A DNA stretch of 31,766 bases from Candidatus Multiplicimicrobium inquinatum (GCA_002344825.1 DDUN01000023.1:46892-78657), one strand, 5' to 3'; shown: positions 8,626 to 17,503, numbered from the stretch's first letter. The notes: generated by a model from the letters alone, not told the origin. A program made the numbers and translations.

Positions 8626-9822
8626 TTATCCTTTAAAGGCAAGCGACTGGAACACACTGTCCAGAATACCGTAAGCCTTTTCGATTTCTTTCGTTTTAAC
8701 TGTGAGTGCCGGCATAATGCGCAAGACATCTCCCTGTGTGGAGTTAATAATTAAACCTTGTTTTAATGCTTCCGCTGCATAAGGGTCGGAAGACACTGAC
8801 AATTTCAGCGCCCGCATAACGCCCATTCCACGGACTTCTTGGATCACGGAATATTTCTTTTTCAACTCTTCAAGTTTCGCGCCCAAAAACTCCCCCATTT
8901 TCACGGCCTGATTCAAAAGCTTTTCTTTTTTGATCGTTTCAAAAACAGCCAAAGCCGCGGCACAAACCAAAGGATTACCGCCATAAGTCGACCCATGGGT
9001 TCCGGGAACAAAAAGCTCTTTTTTAATACGGCGGTTGACCACCATCGCGCCGATTGGAACCCCCGAACCGAGAGACTTAGCAAGCGTCATAATGTCGGGC
9101 TCAATACCGTAATGCTGATACGCGTACATTTTGCCCGTCCGCCCCATGCATGTCTGTACTTCATCCAAAACCAGCAACAAATCTTTTTCGTCGCAAAGCT
9201 TTCTTAAGCCCTGCATAAATTCTTGGGTCGCAACGCGGATCCCGCCTTCACCCTGCACCGGCTCCAGCATAATGCCCACGGTTTTAGGCGTGATCAGCTT
9301 TTTAACCGATTCCAAATCATTGAATTCCGCATAGCTAAACTTTTCAACAAGCGGATAAAACCCATGATGAATTTTGTCTTGTCCCGTGGCCGACATCGCG
9401 CCCATAGTTCTGCCGTGAAATGACTTGGTAAATGTAATCATTTCATTGCGTCCCGCCTCGGAACCATAAATGCGGCAAAACTTAATCGCCGCTTCATTCG
9501 CTTCCGCGCCGCTATTACAGAAGAAAACCCGGCCCGGAAAACCATTTTTTACAATCGCCTGCGCCAGCTTAGCCTGCGGCAAAATATAAAAATTATTCGC
9601 AACATGAACAATTTTCTTGGTTTGGTTCTTAATCGCGTGCACCACAGTCGGATGAGCATGCCCCAAACCGGAAACACCCCAACCCGGAAAAAAATCAAGG
9701 TACTCTTTATTTTGTAAATCCCAAACGCGCGAACCTTTGCCTTTGACCAGGCAAATCGGCATACGCTTATAAGTGGGAAGAACAAAGTCTCCGTACAGTT
9801 TTTCTACATCAGCAGTTTTCAT
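8626..9822 (-). CDS. argD: Acetylornithine aminotransferase
   Basis: PLP fold-type I class III aminotransferase converting N-acetylglutamate semialdehyde to N-acetylornithine with glutamate as donor; such enzymes often also act as succinyldiaminopimelate aminotransferase. 398 aa. SGAEANEAAIK near 104-114, LDEVQTCMGRTG at 219-230 and the PLP lysine K249 in TLAKSLGSGVPIGA. The arg-cluster position supports ArgD over ornithine or GABA aminotransferases. Separated from argB by 11 bases. Confidence 0.95.
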   Translation of the reverse strand: MKTADVEKLYGDFVLPTYKRMPICLVKGKGSRVWDLQNKEYLDFFPGWGVSGLGHAHPTVVHAIKNQTKKIVHVANNFYILPQAKLAQAIVKNGFPGRVFFCNSGAEANEAAIKFCRIYGSEAGRNEMITFTKSFHGRTMGAMSATGQDKIHHGFYPLVEKFSYAEFNDLESVKKLITPKTVGIMLEPVQGEGGIRVATQEFMQGLRKLCDEKDLLLVLDEVQTCMGRTGKMYAYQHYGIEPDIMTLAKSLGSGVPIGAMVVNRRIKKELFVPGTHGSTYGGNPLVCAAALAVFETIKKEKLLNQAVKMGEFLGAKLEELKKKYSVIQEVRGMGVMRALKLSVSSDPYAAEALKQGLIINSTQGDVLRIMPALTVKTKEIEKAYGILDSVFQSLAFKG

Positions 9823-9833
9823 AATCGGGCTTC

Positions 9834-10691
9834 TCAGTGAACAAATTCCGTACCGACACCCTTATCGGTAAAAATTTCGAGCAATAAAGGGTGCTTCATG
9901 CGTCCATCGACAATGTGGGCTTTTTTAACACCATGACGCAAAACTTCGAGGCAAGAATCCACTTTCGGAATCATGCCGCCGCTGATGACACCCGAGGCTT
10001 TTAACTTTTCAACTTCACTGATCGTCAAAGTTGGAATTAAAGAAGACTCATCTTTAGGGTCCTGCATCACACCCTTGACGTCCGTGAGCATGATCATCTT
10101 AGGCACCTTCAGCGCCATCGCAATATTGCACGCAGCTTCATCCGCGTTCACATTGTAAGTCTGGCCTGTTTTATCAATTCCGACAGGATAAATAATCGGA
10201 ATAATGCCCGCGTCCGTCATTTGACGAATCGGAAAAATATTTACCTCCGCCACATCGCCGACAAAACCCACATCGCCATTTTGGGTGTGCCGTGTCACAT
10301 GTAAAATATCACTGTCATGCCCCGAAAGCCCAACCGCGCTGCCGCCGATCAAATTAACATCCGCAATCAATTCCCGGTTGATTCCCGCCAAGGTTTCCAC
10401 CACAACCTGAATCGCGGCCTCATCGGTTACGCGTAAGCCATTCACAAACTTGGACGCCAAGCCCTTCTTTTCCATATTTTCGGTAATATGTTTTCCGCCG
10501 CCATGTACCAAAATCGGTTTAATGCCGACAAATTGCATAAAAACCAAATCCTGCAAAATGTGTTTGCGCACTTCACCGTGACGGAGCGCAGCTCCGCCGT
10601 ATTTCACGAGAATTTCTTTCCCGCGGAAACTTTTAATGTACGGTAGCGCTTCAATCAGCGTACTGGCTTTGGCGATCAGCTCATCCATCAT
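9834..10691 (-). CDS. argB: Acetylglutamate kinase
   Basis: Phosphorylates N-acetylglutamate, the second and usually controlled step of arginine synthesis. 285 aa. K30 in LVKYGGAALRHG binds the transferring phosphate (the usual GGNA is GGAA here), VHGGGKHI is at 62-69, and NVNADEAA lies mid-protein. An N-terminal helix (about residues 3-22, ending YIKSF) precedes the kinase core. That helix and the C-terminal IFTDKGVGTEF are features of the arginine-inhibited hexameric kinases, so feedback by arginine is likely (inference). The ATG overlaps the argJ stop as ATGA. Confidence 0.95.
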   Translation of the reverse strand: MMDELIAKASTLIEALPYIKSFRGKEILVKYGGAALRHGEVRKHILQDLVFMQFVGIKPILVHGGGKHITENMEKKGLASKFVNGLRVTDEAAIQVVVETLAGINRELIADVNLIGGSAVGLSGHDSDILHVTRHTQNGDVGFVGDVAEVNIFPIRQMTDAGIIPIIYPVGIDKTGQTYNVNADEAACNIAMALKVPKMIMLTDVKGVMQDPKDESSLIPTLTISEVEKLKASGVISGGMIPKVDSCLEVLRHGVKKAHIVDGRMKHPLLLEIFTDKGVGTEFVH

Positions 10692-11911
10692 GAGTAAGCT
10701 CCGTTAATTGATACATACTCGTGCGTTAAATCCGAAGTTACAAAAGTTGCTTTTCCTTTGCCGGAATACAAATCAACGGTCACATCAAAATGCGGTAATG
10801 CCATGGCTTTTTTGGCTTTCGGACGATTCAGCACACGCACCAAACCTTCTTTCACAATCGGTGTTCCGCCGATATAAACTGAAAATCTATTTGGATTAAA
10901 AGGAATTTGGCTTGCTCCGACCGCGGCGATAATGCGGCCCCAATTCGGGTCCTCACCGGTCACCATCGTTTTAAACAACATGGAGTTGCCGATTTGGCGG
11001 GCAGCCTTCGCCGCGTCCGCGTCGCTCTTCGCGTTTTGAACCGTGATATGGCAAACATGCTTAACACCTTCACCGTCTTCCACCAAACCCACGGCAACAG
11101 CGTTCAAAAGATATTCCAGCGCGGCAGCAAACTTTTTATAATCCGCGTTTTCTTTTTTGATTTCGGAGTTTCCGGCAGCGCCATTGGCCAAAATAAAAGC
11201 CGTATCATTCGTGCTCATATCGTTATCAATCGCGATGGCATTGAATGTCGTTTCAACAGCCGCGCGAAGAGCTTTCTGAAGCAAGGGCTTCGCAATCGCC
11301 GCATCGGTTGTAATGAAGCAAAGCATGGTCGCCATGTAAGGGTGAACCATCCCCGCCCCTTTTGCTGCCGCTCCGATGGTTACTTTCTTTCCGCTTAAAC
11401 TAAATGAAACCGCGATTTCTTTTGTGCGTTTATCCGTCGTCAAAATTCCTTTTGCCGCGGCATGGCCTCCATCCCGCGATAAATTCTGAACCATCGCTGA
11501 AAGCGACCGTGTCACGCGCTGAGTCGGATAGCGCACACCGATGATTCCGGTTTGCGCGATTAAAACCTCTTTGGGATTAATATGCAGTTCATCTGCCGCG
11601 CCCTTCAGACAGTCCCAAGCGGCCTGCTTACCCTGCGGCCCGTTCAAACAATTCGCGTTGCCGCTGGTTCCGATAATCGCAAAATGTTTCGCGTTCTTTA
11701 AATTTTCAATCGAAAGATAAACCGGCCAAGCTTTCGCGCGATTCACGGTAAAAACCGCCGCCGCATTGCAAGCCTTCTCGGAAACAACCAAAGACAAATC
11801 ATACTTCTGCGGAGAGCGCTTAATGCCGCAATGCATTCCGGAAGCGACAAACCCTTTCGCGGAGGTCATGGAACCATTTTTTAAAATTGAGACACCTTTG
11901 AGTTTTTTCAT
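10688..11911 (-). CDS. argJ: Glutamate N-acetyltransferase / ornithine acetyltransferase
   Basis: Moves the acetyl group from N-acetylornithine to glutamate, releasing ornithine and recycling the acetyl group; some members also use acetyl-CoA. An N-terminal nucleophile enzyme that cuts itself between A194 and T195 (motif MATML at 193-197). 407 aa, typical. GTSGNANCLNG around 81-91 and GEDPNWGRI near the C-terminal third are family motifs. No argE or argA is seen in the window, consistent with the cyclic pathway. Both ends overlap neighbouring genes by 4 bases (ATGA). Confidence 0.96.
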   Translation of the reverse strand: MKKLKGVSILKNGSMTSAKGFVASGMHCGIKRSPQKYDLSLVVSEKACNAAAVFTVNRAKAWPVYLSIENLKNAKHFAIIGTSGNANCLNGPQGKQAAWDCLKGAADELHINPKEVLIAQTGIIGVRYPTQRVTRSLSAMVQNLSRDGGHAAAKGILTTDKRTKEIAVSFSLSGKKVTIGAAAKGAGMVHPYMATMLCFITTDAAIAKPLLQKALRAAVETTFNAIAIDNDMSTNDTAFILANGAAGNSEIKKENADYKKFAAALEYLLNAVAVGLVEDGEGVKHVCHITVQNAKSDADAAKAARQIGNSMLFKTMVTGEDPNWGRIIAAVGASQIPFNPNRFSVYIGGTPIVKEGLVRVLNRPKAKKAMALPHFDVTVDLYSGKGKATFVTSDLTHEYVSINGAYS

Positions 11912-12936
11912 AAAAGCGCGGTTCCTTCTTCAAAACCAAAACGGATATTAAAATTCTGCACTGCCTGACCGGCGGCGCCTTTTACCAAATTATCAATCGC
12001 GGCAAGCACCGTCACAGTATCCGTGCGCGGATTCAGCAAAACGCCCAAATCGCAAAAATTGGAATGCTGAACATCTTTCAAGGCGGGAAACTCGCCTTTG
12101 TTCTTTAACCGTACAAACAAACTTTTCCCGTAAAATTCTTCATAAGCCGCACGCACTTGCTCTTCCGTTACACCCTGATTTTTTTTCGCGTAAATCGTGG
12201 ACAAAATACCCCGATTCACGGGCAAAAGATGCGTTGTAAAATCAACTTTAAGCGCTATTCCCGCGCCCTCGGAAAGAATTTGCTCAATTTCGGGCGTATG
12301 CTGATGCTTGCCGACTTTATACGCAAAAAAGTTTTCATGCACTTCGCAAAAATGCGTTGTGGCTGAAGGCTTCTTGCCCGCGCCGCTCACGCCTGAGGCG
12401 GAACTCACGGTAATTGATTTCAAATCAATTAACTTCTTTTTTACCAGCGGCAAAAGACCGAGCAAAACGCTCGTTGGATAGCAACCGGGATTCGCGATCA
12501 AATCTGCTTTTTTCACTTGCTCCCGATAAAACTCCGGTAAACCGTAAACTGACTTAGCAAGCAGCTCAGGTGCTAAATGCTCAACGGCATACCAAACGGG
12601 ATACTCCGCTGGGCTCTTCAAACGAAAATCCGCGGAAAGGTCAATCACGGTCTTTCCTGCGCTCAAAAAAGATCCTGCGTGCTGCATGGCTTCGGTGTGC
12701 GGCAGACAAAGAAAAACCACGTCTGAGCTTTGAATAACGTCGTCCTTGCTATAAGGCACAATCTGATAGTTCTTGGCGGCATGAACCTCGGGCAACAAAG
12801 TTCGCAAACCGACCCCTTGCGGCTGACTTGTTGTCAAACGCGTAATCTGAACAGACGGGTGGCGCAACAAAAACCGGGTTAGCTCAACGCCGACGTATCC
12901 GGTCGCTCCAATAACCGCAACTCTCTTTAAACTCAT
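11908..12936 (-). CDS. argC: N-acetyl-gamma-glutamyl-phosphate reductase
   Basis: NADPH-dependent reduction of N-acetylglutamyl phosphate to the semialdehyde, third step of arginine synthesis. 342 aa. The Rossmann loop is GATGYVG at 10-16 and the catalytic Cys is C152 in ANPGCYPT. First gene of the arginine operon; AAGGA lies 9 bases before the ATG at 12936, with a leader of about 22 bases from the promoter just upstream. The stop overlaps the argJ start. Confidence 0.96.
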   Translation of the reverse strand: MSLKRVAVIGATGYVGVELTRFLLRHPSVQITRLTTSQPQGVGLRTLLPEVHAAKNYQIVPYSKDDVIQSSDVVFLCLPHTEAMQHAGSFLSAGKTVIDLSADFRLKSPAEYPVWYAVEHLAPELLAKSVYGLPEFYREQVKKADLIANPGCYPTSVLLGLLPLVKKKLIDLKSITVSSASGVSGAGKKPSATTHFCEVHENFFAYKVGKHQHTPEIEQILSEGAGIALKVDFTTHLLPVNRGILSTIYAKKNQGVTEEQVRAAYEEFYGKSLFVRLKNKGEFPALKDVQHSNFCDLGVLLNPRTDTVTVLAAIDNLVKGAAGQAVQNFNIRFGFEEGTALL

Positions 12937-12964
12937 AGATTTACATCCTTAAAAGTGAACGGGT

Positions 12965-12993
12965 ATTATAAAGGGGCAAATAGAATGGGACAA
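12965..12993 (-). promoter_or_regulatory. Promoter of the argC-lysA operon
   Basis: TTGTCC (12988-12993), exactly 17 bases, and a perfect TATAAT (12965-12970) on the minus strand. Transcription should start near 12958. A lone TGAAT half-site lies upstream, not enough to call an arginine-repressor box. Confidence 0.75.
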
Positions 12994-13021
12994 GGGACAA
13001 GAAGCTAAAATCTGATTCAAA

Positions 13022-13050
13022 TTGACACAATGACAGAAAGCCTTTAGTTT
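13022..13050 (+). promoter_or_regulatory. Promoter of rnc
   Basis: A perfect TTGACA (13022-13027), a 17-base spacer and TAGTTT (13045-13050). Only 8 bases separate the -10 box from the rnc ATG, so the message would begin at or just before the start codon. Confidence 0.55.
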
Positions 13051-13058
13051 ACCGCCCC

Positions 13059-13757
13059 ATGGCTAAATCAATTGACTTTAAAGGGCTGGAAAAGGCACTT
13101 GGGATCAAAATCAAAAAAAAGGTGGGCTATGAGTCCGCCCTCACCCACCCATCTTTCCGCTATGAAAACAAAGTGGGCCCTCTTGATCATTTTGACCGAA
13201 TGGAGTTTTTGGGGGATTCCATTCTTAATGAGGTCATTTGCCGCAAAATCTACGGTTTGTTTTTGGACGCGGATGAGGGGCTTCTAAGCCGATTACGCTC
13301 CACTCTGGTCTCGCGCAGAATTCTCATCAAAATAGCCCGCGAACTCAAACTCAGCAAATTCATGCGTCTCGGGCGCGGATTTAAAAAATCATCCCCTGCC
13401 TTTTTAAAAGCCAAGGTATTAGCGGATGTTTTCGAAGCGCTTATCGCCGCTATTTATTTTGACCGGGGAAAAAAAACCGCCGAAAACTTTATTCTCTATC
13501 ATTTTGCGGATTACTTTGACATCAAAAAGCTGTTTCGTCTTGACCCCAACCCTAAAAGCACGCTTCAGGAAATCAGCCAACGCCATTGGAAAAAGCTGCC
13601 TCAGTATGACAGCGCGCAGGTTGCCAAAGGCATTCAGGTTACAGCCTGGATTGACGGACAAAAACGCGCTAAAGCCGTCGCACGGTCAAGAAAAGAGGCG
13701 GAAGAAAAAGCGGCACGAGCTTTGGTTTTGAAATTAAGAAAGCGTTTCAAGCTTTAA
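13059..13757 (+). CDS. rnc: Ribonuclease III
   Basis: Cuts double-stranded RNA, chiefly rRNA precursors and structured mRNAs. 232 aa, normal. The nuclease domain (about 8-150) has DRMEFLGDS at 46-54 with metal ligands E49 and D53, and LADVFEAL at 121-128 with D123 and E126. A double-stranded-RNA-binding domain covers about 160-230 (STLQEISQ, then ARSRKEAEEKAARAL). The upstream bases ACCGCCCC contain no Shine-Dalgarno, fitting a leaderless mRNA. It diverges from the arginine operon and converges on the AsmA-like gene. Confidence 0.96.
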   Translation: MAKSIDFKGLEKALGIKIKKKVGYESALTHPSFRYENKVGPLDHFDRMEFLGDSILNEVICRKIYGLFLDADEGLLSRLRSTLVSRRILIKIARELKLSKFMRLGRGFKKSSPAFLKAKVLADVFEALIAAIYFDRGKKTAENFILYHFADYFDIKKLFRLDPNPKSTLQEISQRHWKKLPQYDSAQVAKGIQVTAWIDGQKRAKAVARSRKEAEEKAARALVLKLRKRFKL

Positions 13758-13789
13758 AGAATTGCTGGCCGAGCTTGGCCGGAAACGCT
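13741..13789. other. Stem between convergent rnc and AsmA-like gene
   Basis: AGCGTTTC (13741-13748) pairs with GAAACGCT (13782-13789) around a smaller GGCC-based hairpin. It overlaps the ends of both genes. No U-run on either side, so a bidirectional terminator is only a guess. Confidence 0.3.
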
Positions 13790-16248
13790 CACAAATAGCG
13801 TGAAATCGACTCTGTCTTTTTGCGGGCGTACTGTGAAACCAAATCTACTATCGACTGCGGATCAGGCTTAACAGCCAATTGACCGAAAGCCCCTGAAGCA
13901 AGCAATGTTACCGGACCAAAAAACGCGTCACCGGATGAAACAAAGTCATCCGCCCGCTTAGGAAAAAGACGGCGAAAAACGGCTGAATCAATGCGCGTTT
14001 CCAAGCGTAAATTTAAATCCCCTTCGCGGCTAACCTCTCCCTCGCCTTCCACCTTCAAAACATCGCCATCCAGCTGAATTTTTTCCGCCGTAAGACGGTC
14101 ATTCGCAATTCTTCCGGAAGCGTTTAACTCATTAAAAGTTATCTCCGAGCTGACACCTTCACGCGAAGCTTCCTTAAAGGGCTCAATCTTCTGCAAAGCA
14201 CTGATCCAATCAAAATTATTCAGGCGGCCGTTTTCAACGCTCAAAGAAAAAGGGCCGTCCCAGTTCATGTCTTCGGTGTCATCCCGGCGGGCTCCGTTAA
14301 AATCCGCGCTCCATTTCAACCGTCCTTCAAGATCCGCGGCAGACGCGCCGGAAAAACGAAAAAACTTATCCGCGGACATATCCGCACCTTGAAGCTGAAC
14401 ACGTATTTTTTGATCTTGGCTGCTCACGCGCGAATAAAATGCTCCGGTCAACACACCATCAAAAGCCTTCGATTCGATCGCGGAGACATCCAATTCACCT
14501 CCGCCGAAAGAAAGCTTCATTTTTAAGTTTTCAAAAGGTTCTTCACTCAAAATCAACCGGCGAATCCATGTGTGCTGACGCTGAATCCAAGCTTCATGCT
14601 CACCGCCCCAAAAAGCAGTCCACTCTTTCCAGGCCTGCCCCGCGATCAATTTTTCTGACTTCAAAGTGCCTTCCCATTTAGGATTATTTTCCGGATGCAG
14701 TCCTTTCATACTCAGCTCAAAAGAAGACCCTCCCAAAGCAAACTTAACCGACTGTGCGTCTGTCTGCATCGGGCTCAAATCTAAGCTCAAATCCATATCT
14801 TTAAACCCGGCACCGGTTCCTTTACGCAAAATCCGGCCTTCCTGCATGGTCAAATGAAACATTCTCTCGAATGGCTGCGAGTCGGCAAAGTTACCTTTCC
14901 AATCGCCAAAAAGCTTCATATTCCCGCCAAATTCATAATCGGTCAAAAAAGGAATAACGCCCGTCAACTGTTCAGCGGCGAACGAGTTGGTGATGAAATT
15001 TAATTTCATCTCACCGGAAGAACGCCACTCAGATAAACTTCCTTTAAAATTAATGTTTTCAAAATTTCCTGAAAATTCGCCGGCCAAAACTTTTCCGGCC
15101 CATTCAAAATCAGTTTTAAGTCGAAGCGATTTTTCTTTCGGCTTCTGAAAAAATCGGCCGTAAGTGAAAAGAGTGCGGGTAAAGTCAAAATCGCCCGCAA
15201 TCTTAAGGCGGTTGGCAAAACCGTTGAGCGACGCACTTAAATCCGCCATGCCGGAAAAGCCGATAAAATAAGGCACTTTATTTTTCAGATCGGGAAAATA
15301 GGTTATCAAGTCATCCAGCTTCACATCCGAAAAATTAAACGTCAGCGCACGGAATTCACGACGATGCGGCAAATAAGTTCCCTGCAAATTAAACTTTGAA
15401 AAAGGCAGATCCGCAGAGCACTGATTGAATTTCAACTCATCCGTTGAAGGACTAAAGTGTCCGGCAAATTTTAGCTGCAAATTACCGGCTTTGTGCTGTT
15501 CCAGAACAACTGAGTCGGTGTTTTGAAAAACAAGCTCACGCAGCCCCGCATCACCTGAAAATAAAATGCGGTCACTTTTCGGATCACGGCGCAAAACAAT
15601 TAAAAAATCAGAAGGTCCTGAACTCGGAACCCATCCTAAAAACTCCCACTCAGGCGTCCCTTTAAAACGAAAATTTCGGGTCAACAACTGCACCTGAAAT
15701 CCAAGACTATTCAAACTCGGATCCTCTATCGGAGGCAAGGTCAGCTCACCATGCAAAATGACTGCCTTGTGCCGTCCCGCGGCATCTCCGCTCATATAAA
15801 TCTTAACCGGCTTATTGGATTCCAAAGCGGATGTTTTGAGATCAATCCGCTCAACTAAAAAATTATGAATCCCTTTAGGCGCCTCAAGCTGCCCTTTCCA
15901 TGTACCATTTCTAAGCCTTAAACCCGAGAACCCAAAGTCACCCAAAATGAGTTTAAAAAGATCCAACTTGAGATCGAGAGAATCCGCGGCGAGCTCATGT
16001 TTTAAATCGCTTTTAAACTTGAAAACGGGCTGAGAAAAACGAACTACCGGAAAAGGCATTAGCTTCCAATTCATGGACTCATAGCGGAAATCACTTTTTG
16101 TGATCCTCTCAAAGTAGGAAGTCAGCTTTTCAGCGGGCTTTGAATCTGAAACCCATGATTGGTAACGAAGGAATGCGGCAGAAAAGGTAACGGTAGCCAA
16201 AAGGAGAACCGATCCAAAGAGTATCCAAAAAAACTTTTTAAAATTCAT
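13789..16248 (-). CDS. AsmA-like membrane-anchored envelope protein
   Basis: About 819 aa from ATG 16248 (MNFKKFFWILFGSV). One N-terminal membrane segment at about 5-26, then a long, beta-rich periplasmic region. The early stretch ITKSDFRYESMNWKLMPFP and the later blocks of short amphipathic strands, plus the GDAFFGPVTLLASGAFGQL-type C-terminal repeats, are like the AsmA/TamB-type bridge proteins thought to move or organise lipids between inner and outer membrane. Specific subfamily is not clear. An in-frame ATG 24 bases upstream would add MFAKVYCR and is less likely. Supports a diderm host. Confidence 0.75.
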   Translation of the reverse strand: MNFKKFFWILFGSVLLLATVTFSAAFLRYQSWVSDSKPAEKLTSYFERITKSDFRYESMNWKLMPFPVVRFSQPVFKFKSDLKHELAADSLDLKLDLFKLILGDFGFSGLRLRNGTWKGQLEAPKGIHNFLVERIDLKTSALESNKPVKIYMSGDAAGRHKAVILHGELTLPPIEDPSLNSLGFQVQLLTRNFRFKGTPEWEFLGWVPSSGPSDFLIVLRRDPKSDRILFSGDAGLRELVFQNTDSVVLEQHKAGNLQLKFAGHFSPSTDELKFNQCSADLPFSKFNLQGTYLPHRREFRALTFNFSDVKLDDLITYFPDLKNKVPYFIGFSGMADLSASLNGFANRLKIAGDFDFTRTLFTYGRFFQKPKEKSLRLKTDFEWAGKVLAGEFSGNFENINFKGSLSEWRSSGEMKLNFITNSFAAEQLTGVIPFLTDYEFGGNMKLFGDWKGNFADSQPFERMFHLTMQEGRILRKGTGAGFKDMDLSLDLSPMQTDAQSVKFALGGSSFELSMKGLHPENNPKWEGTLKSEKLIAGQAWKEWTAFWGGEHEAWIQRQHTWIRRLILSEEPFENLKMKLSFGGGELDVSAIESKAFDGVLTGAFYSRVSSQDQKIRVQLQGADMSADKFFRFSGASAADLEGRLKWSADFNGARRDDTEDMNWDGPFSLSVENGRLNNFDWISALQKIEPFKEASREGVSSEITFNELNASGRIANDRLTAEKIQLDGDVLKVEGEGEVSREGDLNLRLETRIDSAVFRRLFPKRADDFVSSGDAFFGPVTLLASGAFGQLAVKPDPQSIVDLVSQYARKKTESISRYL

Positions 16249-16315
16249 GCGACAGTATACCTTGGCAAACATCCCATGGCTAGAGAGACCAAGGACACTT
16301 TCAAATCGATTTCAC

Positions 16316-16501
16316 TTAATAGGAAGAGCCCGTTGCTCCGAGAGGAGAGTACGCATAGTCCTCAAAAAAAGACTGGCATCCGGAGAGAACTCCGAATGCC
16401 AGCAATAAGATCAAACAAGAAAGAATAAGTTTTAAGTGCCGATTGCTGCGGTTGTGCCGACGGCACAGAGCTAAAAAAGCTGCCCGCAGAGGCAAAAACA
16501 T
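16316..16501 (-). CDS. Possible small lipoprotein (61 aa)
   Basis: Starts one base after the rpsI stop (TGATATG). A long basic N-region is followed by a hydrophobic stretch LILSCLILLLAFGV and a lipobox LSGC; cleavage would leave a 20-residue lipopeptide beginning CQSFFEDY. That is a convincing lipoprotein signal. Two facts argue for caution: a hairpin repeat (copy b) encodes part of the N-region, and a strong intrinsic terminator (16364-16402) lies inside the reading frame and encodes LAFGVLSGCQSFF. The frame could be real with a terminator built into it, making full-length mRNA a minor product, or it may simply be the 3' region of rpsI. No homologue recognised. Confidence 0.45.
   Translation of the reverse strand: MFLPLRAAFLALCRRHNRSNRHLKLILSCLILLLAFGVLSGCQSFFEDYAYSPLGATGSSY
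16364..16402 (-). terminator. Intrinsic terminator after rpsI
   Basis: On the minus strand a 12-bp stem with one mismatch (16373-16402; CTGGCATCCGGA against TCCGAATGCCAG on the plus strand), loop of 6, followed after a C by seven U (16364-16370). Lies about 100 bases downstream of rpsI and inside the small lipoprotein frame. Confidence 0.75.
16448..16478 (+). repeat. Hairpin repeat family, copy b
   Basis: GCGGTTGTGC-CGACG-GCACAGAGC then TAAAAAA. Same arms as copy d but a different loop; the stem can lengthen to TGTGCCG/CGGCACA. Lies 25-55 bases downstream of rpsI. Confidence 0.6.
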
Positions 16502-16502
16502 A

Positions 16503-16892
16503 TCAACGCTTCGTGAACTGGAATCCGCGGCGCGCACCTTTTTTACCGTATTTCTTACGTTCTTTTTGACGCGGATCACGAGTTAAAAAACCACCCTTAC
16601 GCAAGGTCGGCTGAAACTTTTCATCCAGCTTCACAAGTGCGCGAGAAATTCCTAAACGCACTGCACCGGCTTGTCCTGCAATTCCGCCGCCTTGAACGCG
16701 GGCACGAATACGAAGAGTCTCTTTGGGCTTCACAGCTTCAATCGGCTGATCCACCACCATCTGGAGGTTGGCACGCTTCAAATATTTTTCGGAAGCCTGC
16801 CCATTAATTGTAAAACCTTTTTGACCGGGAAAAATCCAAACGCGGGCAATGGATCGCTTACGACGGCCTGTAGCTGAAATAATATCTGACAT
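16503..16892 (-). CDS. rpsI: 30S ribosomal protein S9 (uS9)
   Basis: Small-subunit protein whose C-terminal tail contacts tRNA in the P site. 129 aa. ATGRRKRSIARVWI at the start and the C-terminal KKYGKKGARRGFQFTKR, ending in the conserved KR, are typical. Two bases separate it from rplM, the usual L13-S9 pair. Confidence 0.97.
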   Translation of the reverse strand: MSDIISATGRRKRSIARVWIFPGQKGFTINGQASEKYLKRANLQMVVDQPIEAVKPKETLRIRARVQGGGIAGQAGAVRLGISRALVKLDEKFQPTLRKGGFLTRDPRQKERKKYGKKGARRGFQFTKR

Positions 16893-16894
16893 TT

Positions 16895-17323
16895 TTATAC
16901 CTCGATTGCGACAGGCTTTTGTGCCTGTTGATTGTGCTCAGCGCCTTCAAAAACACGGAGACGACGGCGCATTTCTTCACCGATAGAATGCTTAGGAAGC
17001 ATGCGGGATACTGCACGCGTAATCACTTCCGTCGGTTTCTTTGCCATTAAATCTTCGTAAGTGTACTCTTTCAAACCGCCCGGAAAACCGGTGTAGTGAG
17101 TGTAAGTCTTTTGCTCGGGCTTGCGTCCCGTAACTTTCACTTTAGCCGCATTAATAACGACAACATAATCTCCGCAAATCTGGTCATGCGCGAAATAAGG
17201 TTTTCCCTTACCCAATAAAAGACCGGCAACTTTAGTCGCAAGACGCCCTAAGGTTTTTCCTTCAGCGTTAATAAGCCAAACTTTATGATCAATATCTTTA
17301 TCCGCAATACGAAACGTTTTCAT
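16895..17323 (-). CDS. rplM: 50S ribosomal protein L13 (uL13)
   Basis: Early-assembling large-subunit protein. 142 aa from ATG 17323, the same length as the E. coli protein; the in-frame start at 17347 would add eight odd residues and is rejected. WLINAEGKTLGRLATKVAGLL, the YTHYTGFPGG motif and the AVSRMLPKHSIGEEMRRRLRVFEG block are all typical. It follows a leader of about 100 bases with two hairpins, which is where autogenous control of L13/S9 would be expected (inference). Confidence 0.97.
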   Translation of the reverse strand: MKTFRIADKDIDHKVWLINAEGKTLGRLATKVAGLLLGKGKPYFAHDQICGDYVVVINAAKVKVTGRKPEQKTYTHYTGFPGGLKEYTYEDLMAKKPTEVITRAVSRMLPKHSIGEEMRRRLRVFEGAEHNQQAQKPVAIEV

Positions 17324-17350
17324 AAATCCCCATAACTTAAATAGCAATTA

Positions 17351-17378
17351 GCGATTGAGCGAAGCTCAGAGCTAAAAC
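17351..17378 (+). repeat. Hairpin repeat family, copy e
   Basis: GCGATTGAGC-GAA-GCTCAGAGC then TAAAACT. The stem is TGAGC/GCTCA, different from other copies but still fully paired. Lies in the rplM mRNA leader. Confidence 0.6.
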
Positions 17379-17397
17379 TGTCCCTGCAAATAGAATC

Positions 17398-17415
17398 CAC
17401 CCCGCTGGGGGGGTG
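17398..17415 (-). other. GC-rich hairpin in the rplM leader
   Basis: A 6-bp stem CACCCC/GGGGTG with a 6-base loop, about 10 bases after the predicted transcription start. It may protect the 5' end or take part in ribosomal-protein feedback; not tested. Confidence 0.35.
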
Positions 17416-17429
17416 CCAAAAGAGAGCGG

Positions 17430-17458
17430 AGTATAGCAAACACCCCCTACCCTGTCAA
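17430..17458 (-). promoter_or_regulatory. Strong promoter of rplM-rpsI
   Basis: A perfect TTGACA (17453-17458), 17 bases, and TATACT (17430-17435) preceded by TGC, an extended -10. Start near 17423. Confidence 0.8.
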
Positions 17459-17477
17459 AAATTATTTGCAAATCCAT

Positions 17478-17503
17478 AAAAAAAGACCGTACTGGGGCTT
17501 ACG
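17478..17503 (-). terminator. Weak terminator-like site after truA
   Basis: Seven U (17478-17484) follow a short 4-bp stem CGTA/TACG (17488-17503) that overlaps the truA stop codon. The stem is weak, but the position at the end of a six-gene run is right. Confidence 0.35.

Noticed and set aside
12994..13020. Arginine-repressor (ARG box) operator upstream of argC
   Set aside because: Only one TGAAT half-site is seen and no symmetric partner at the right distance.
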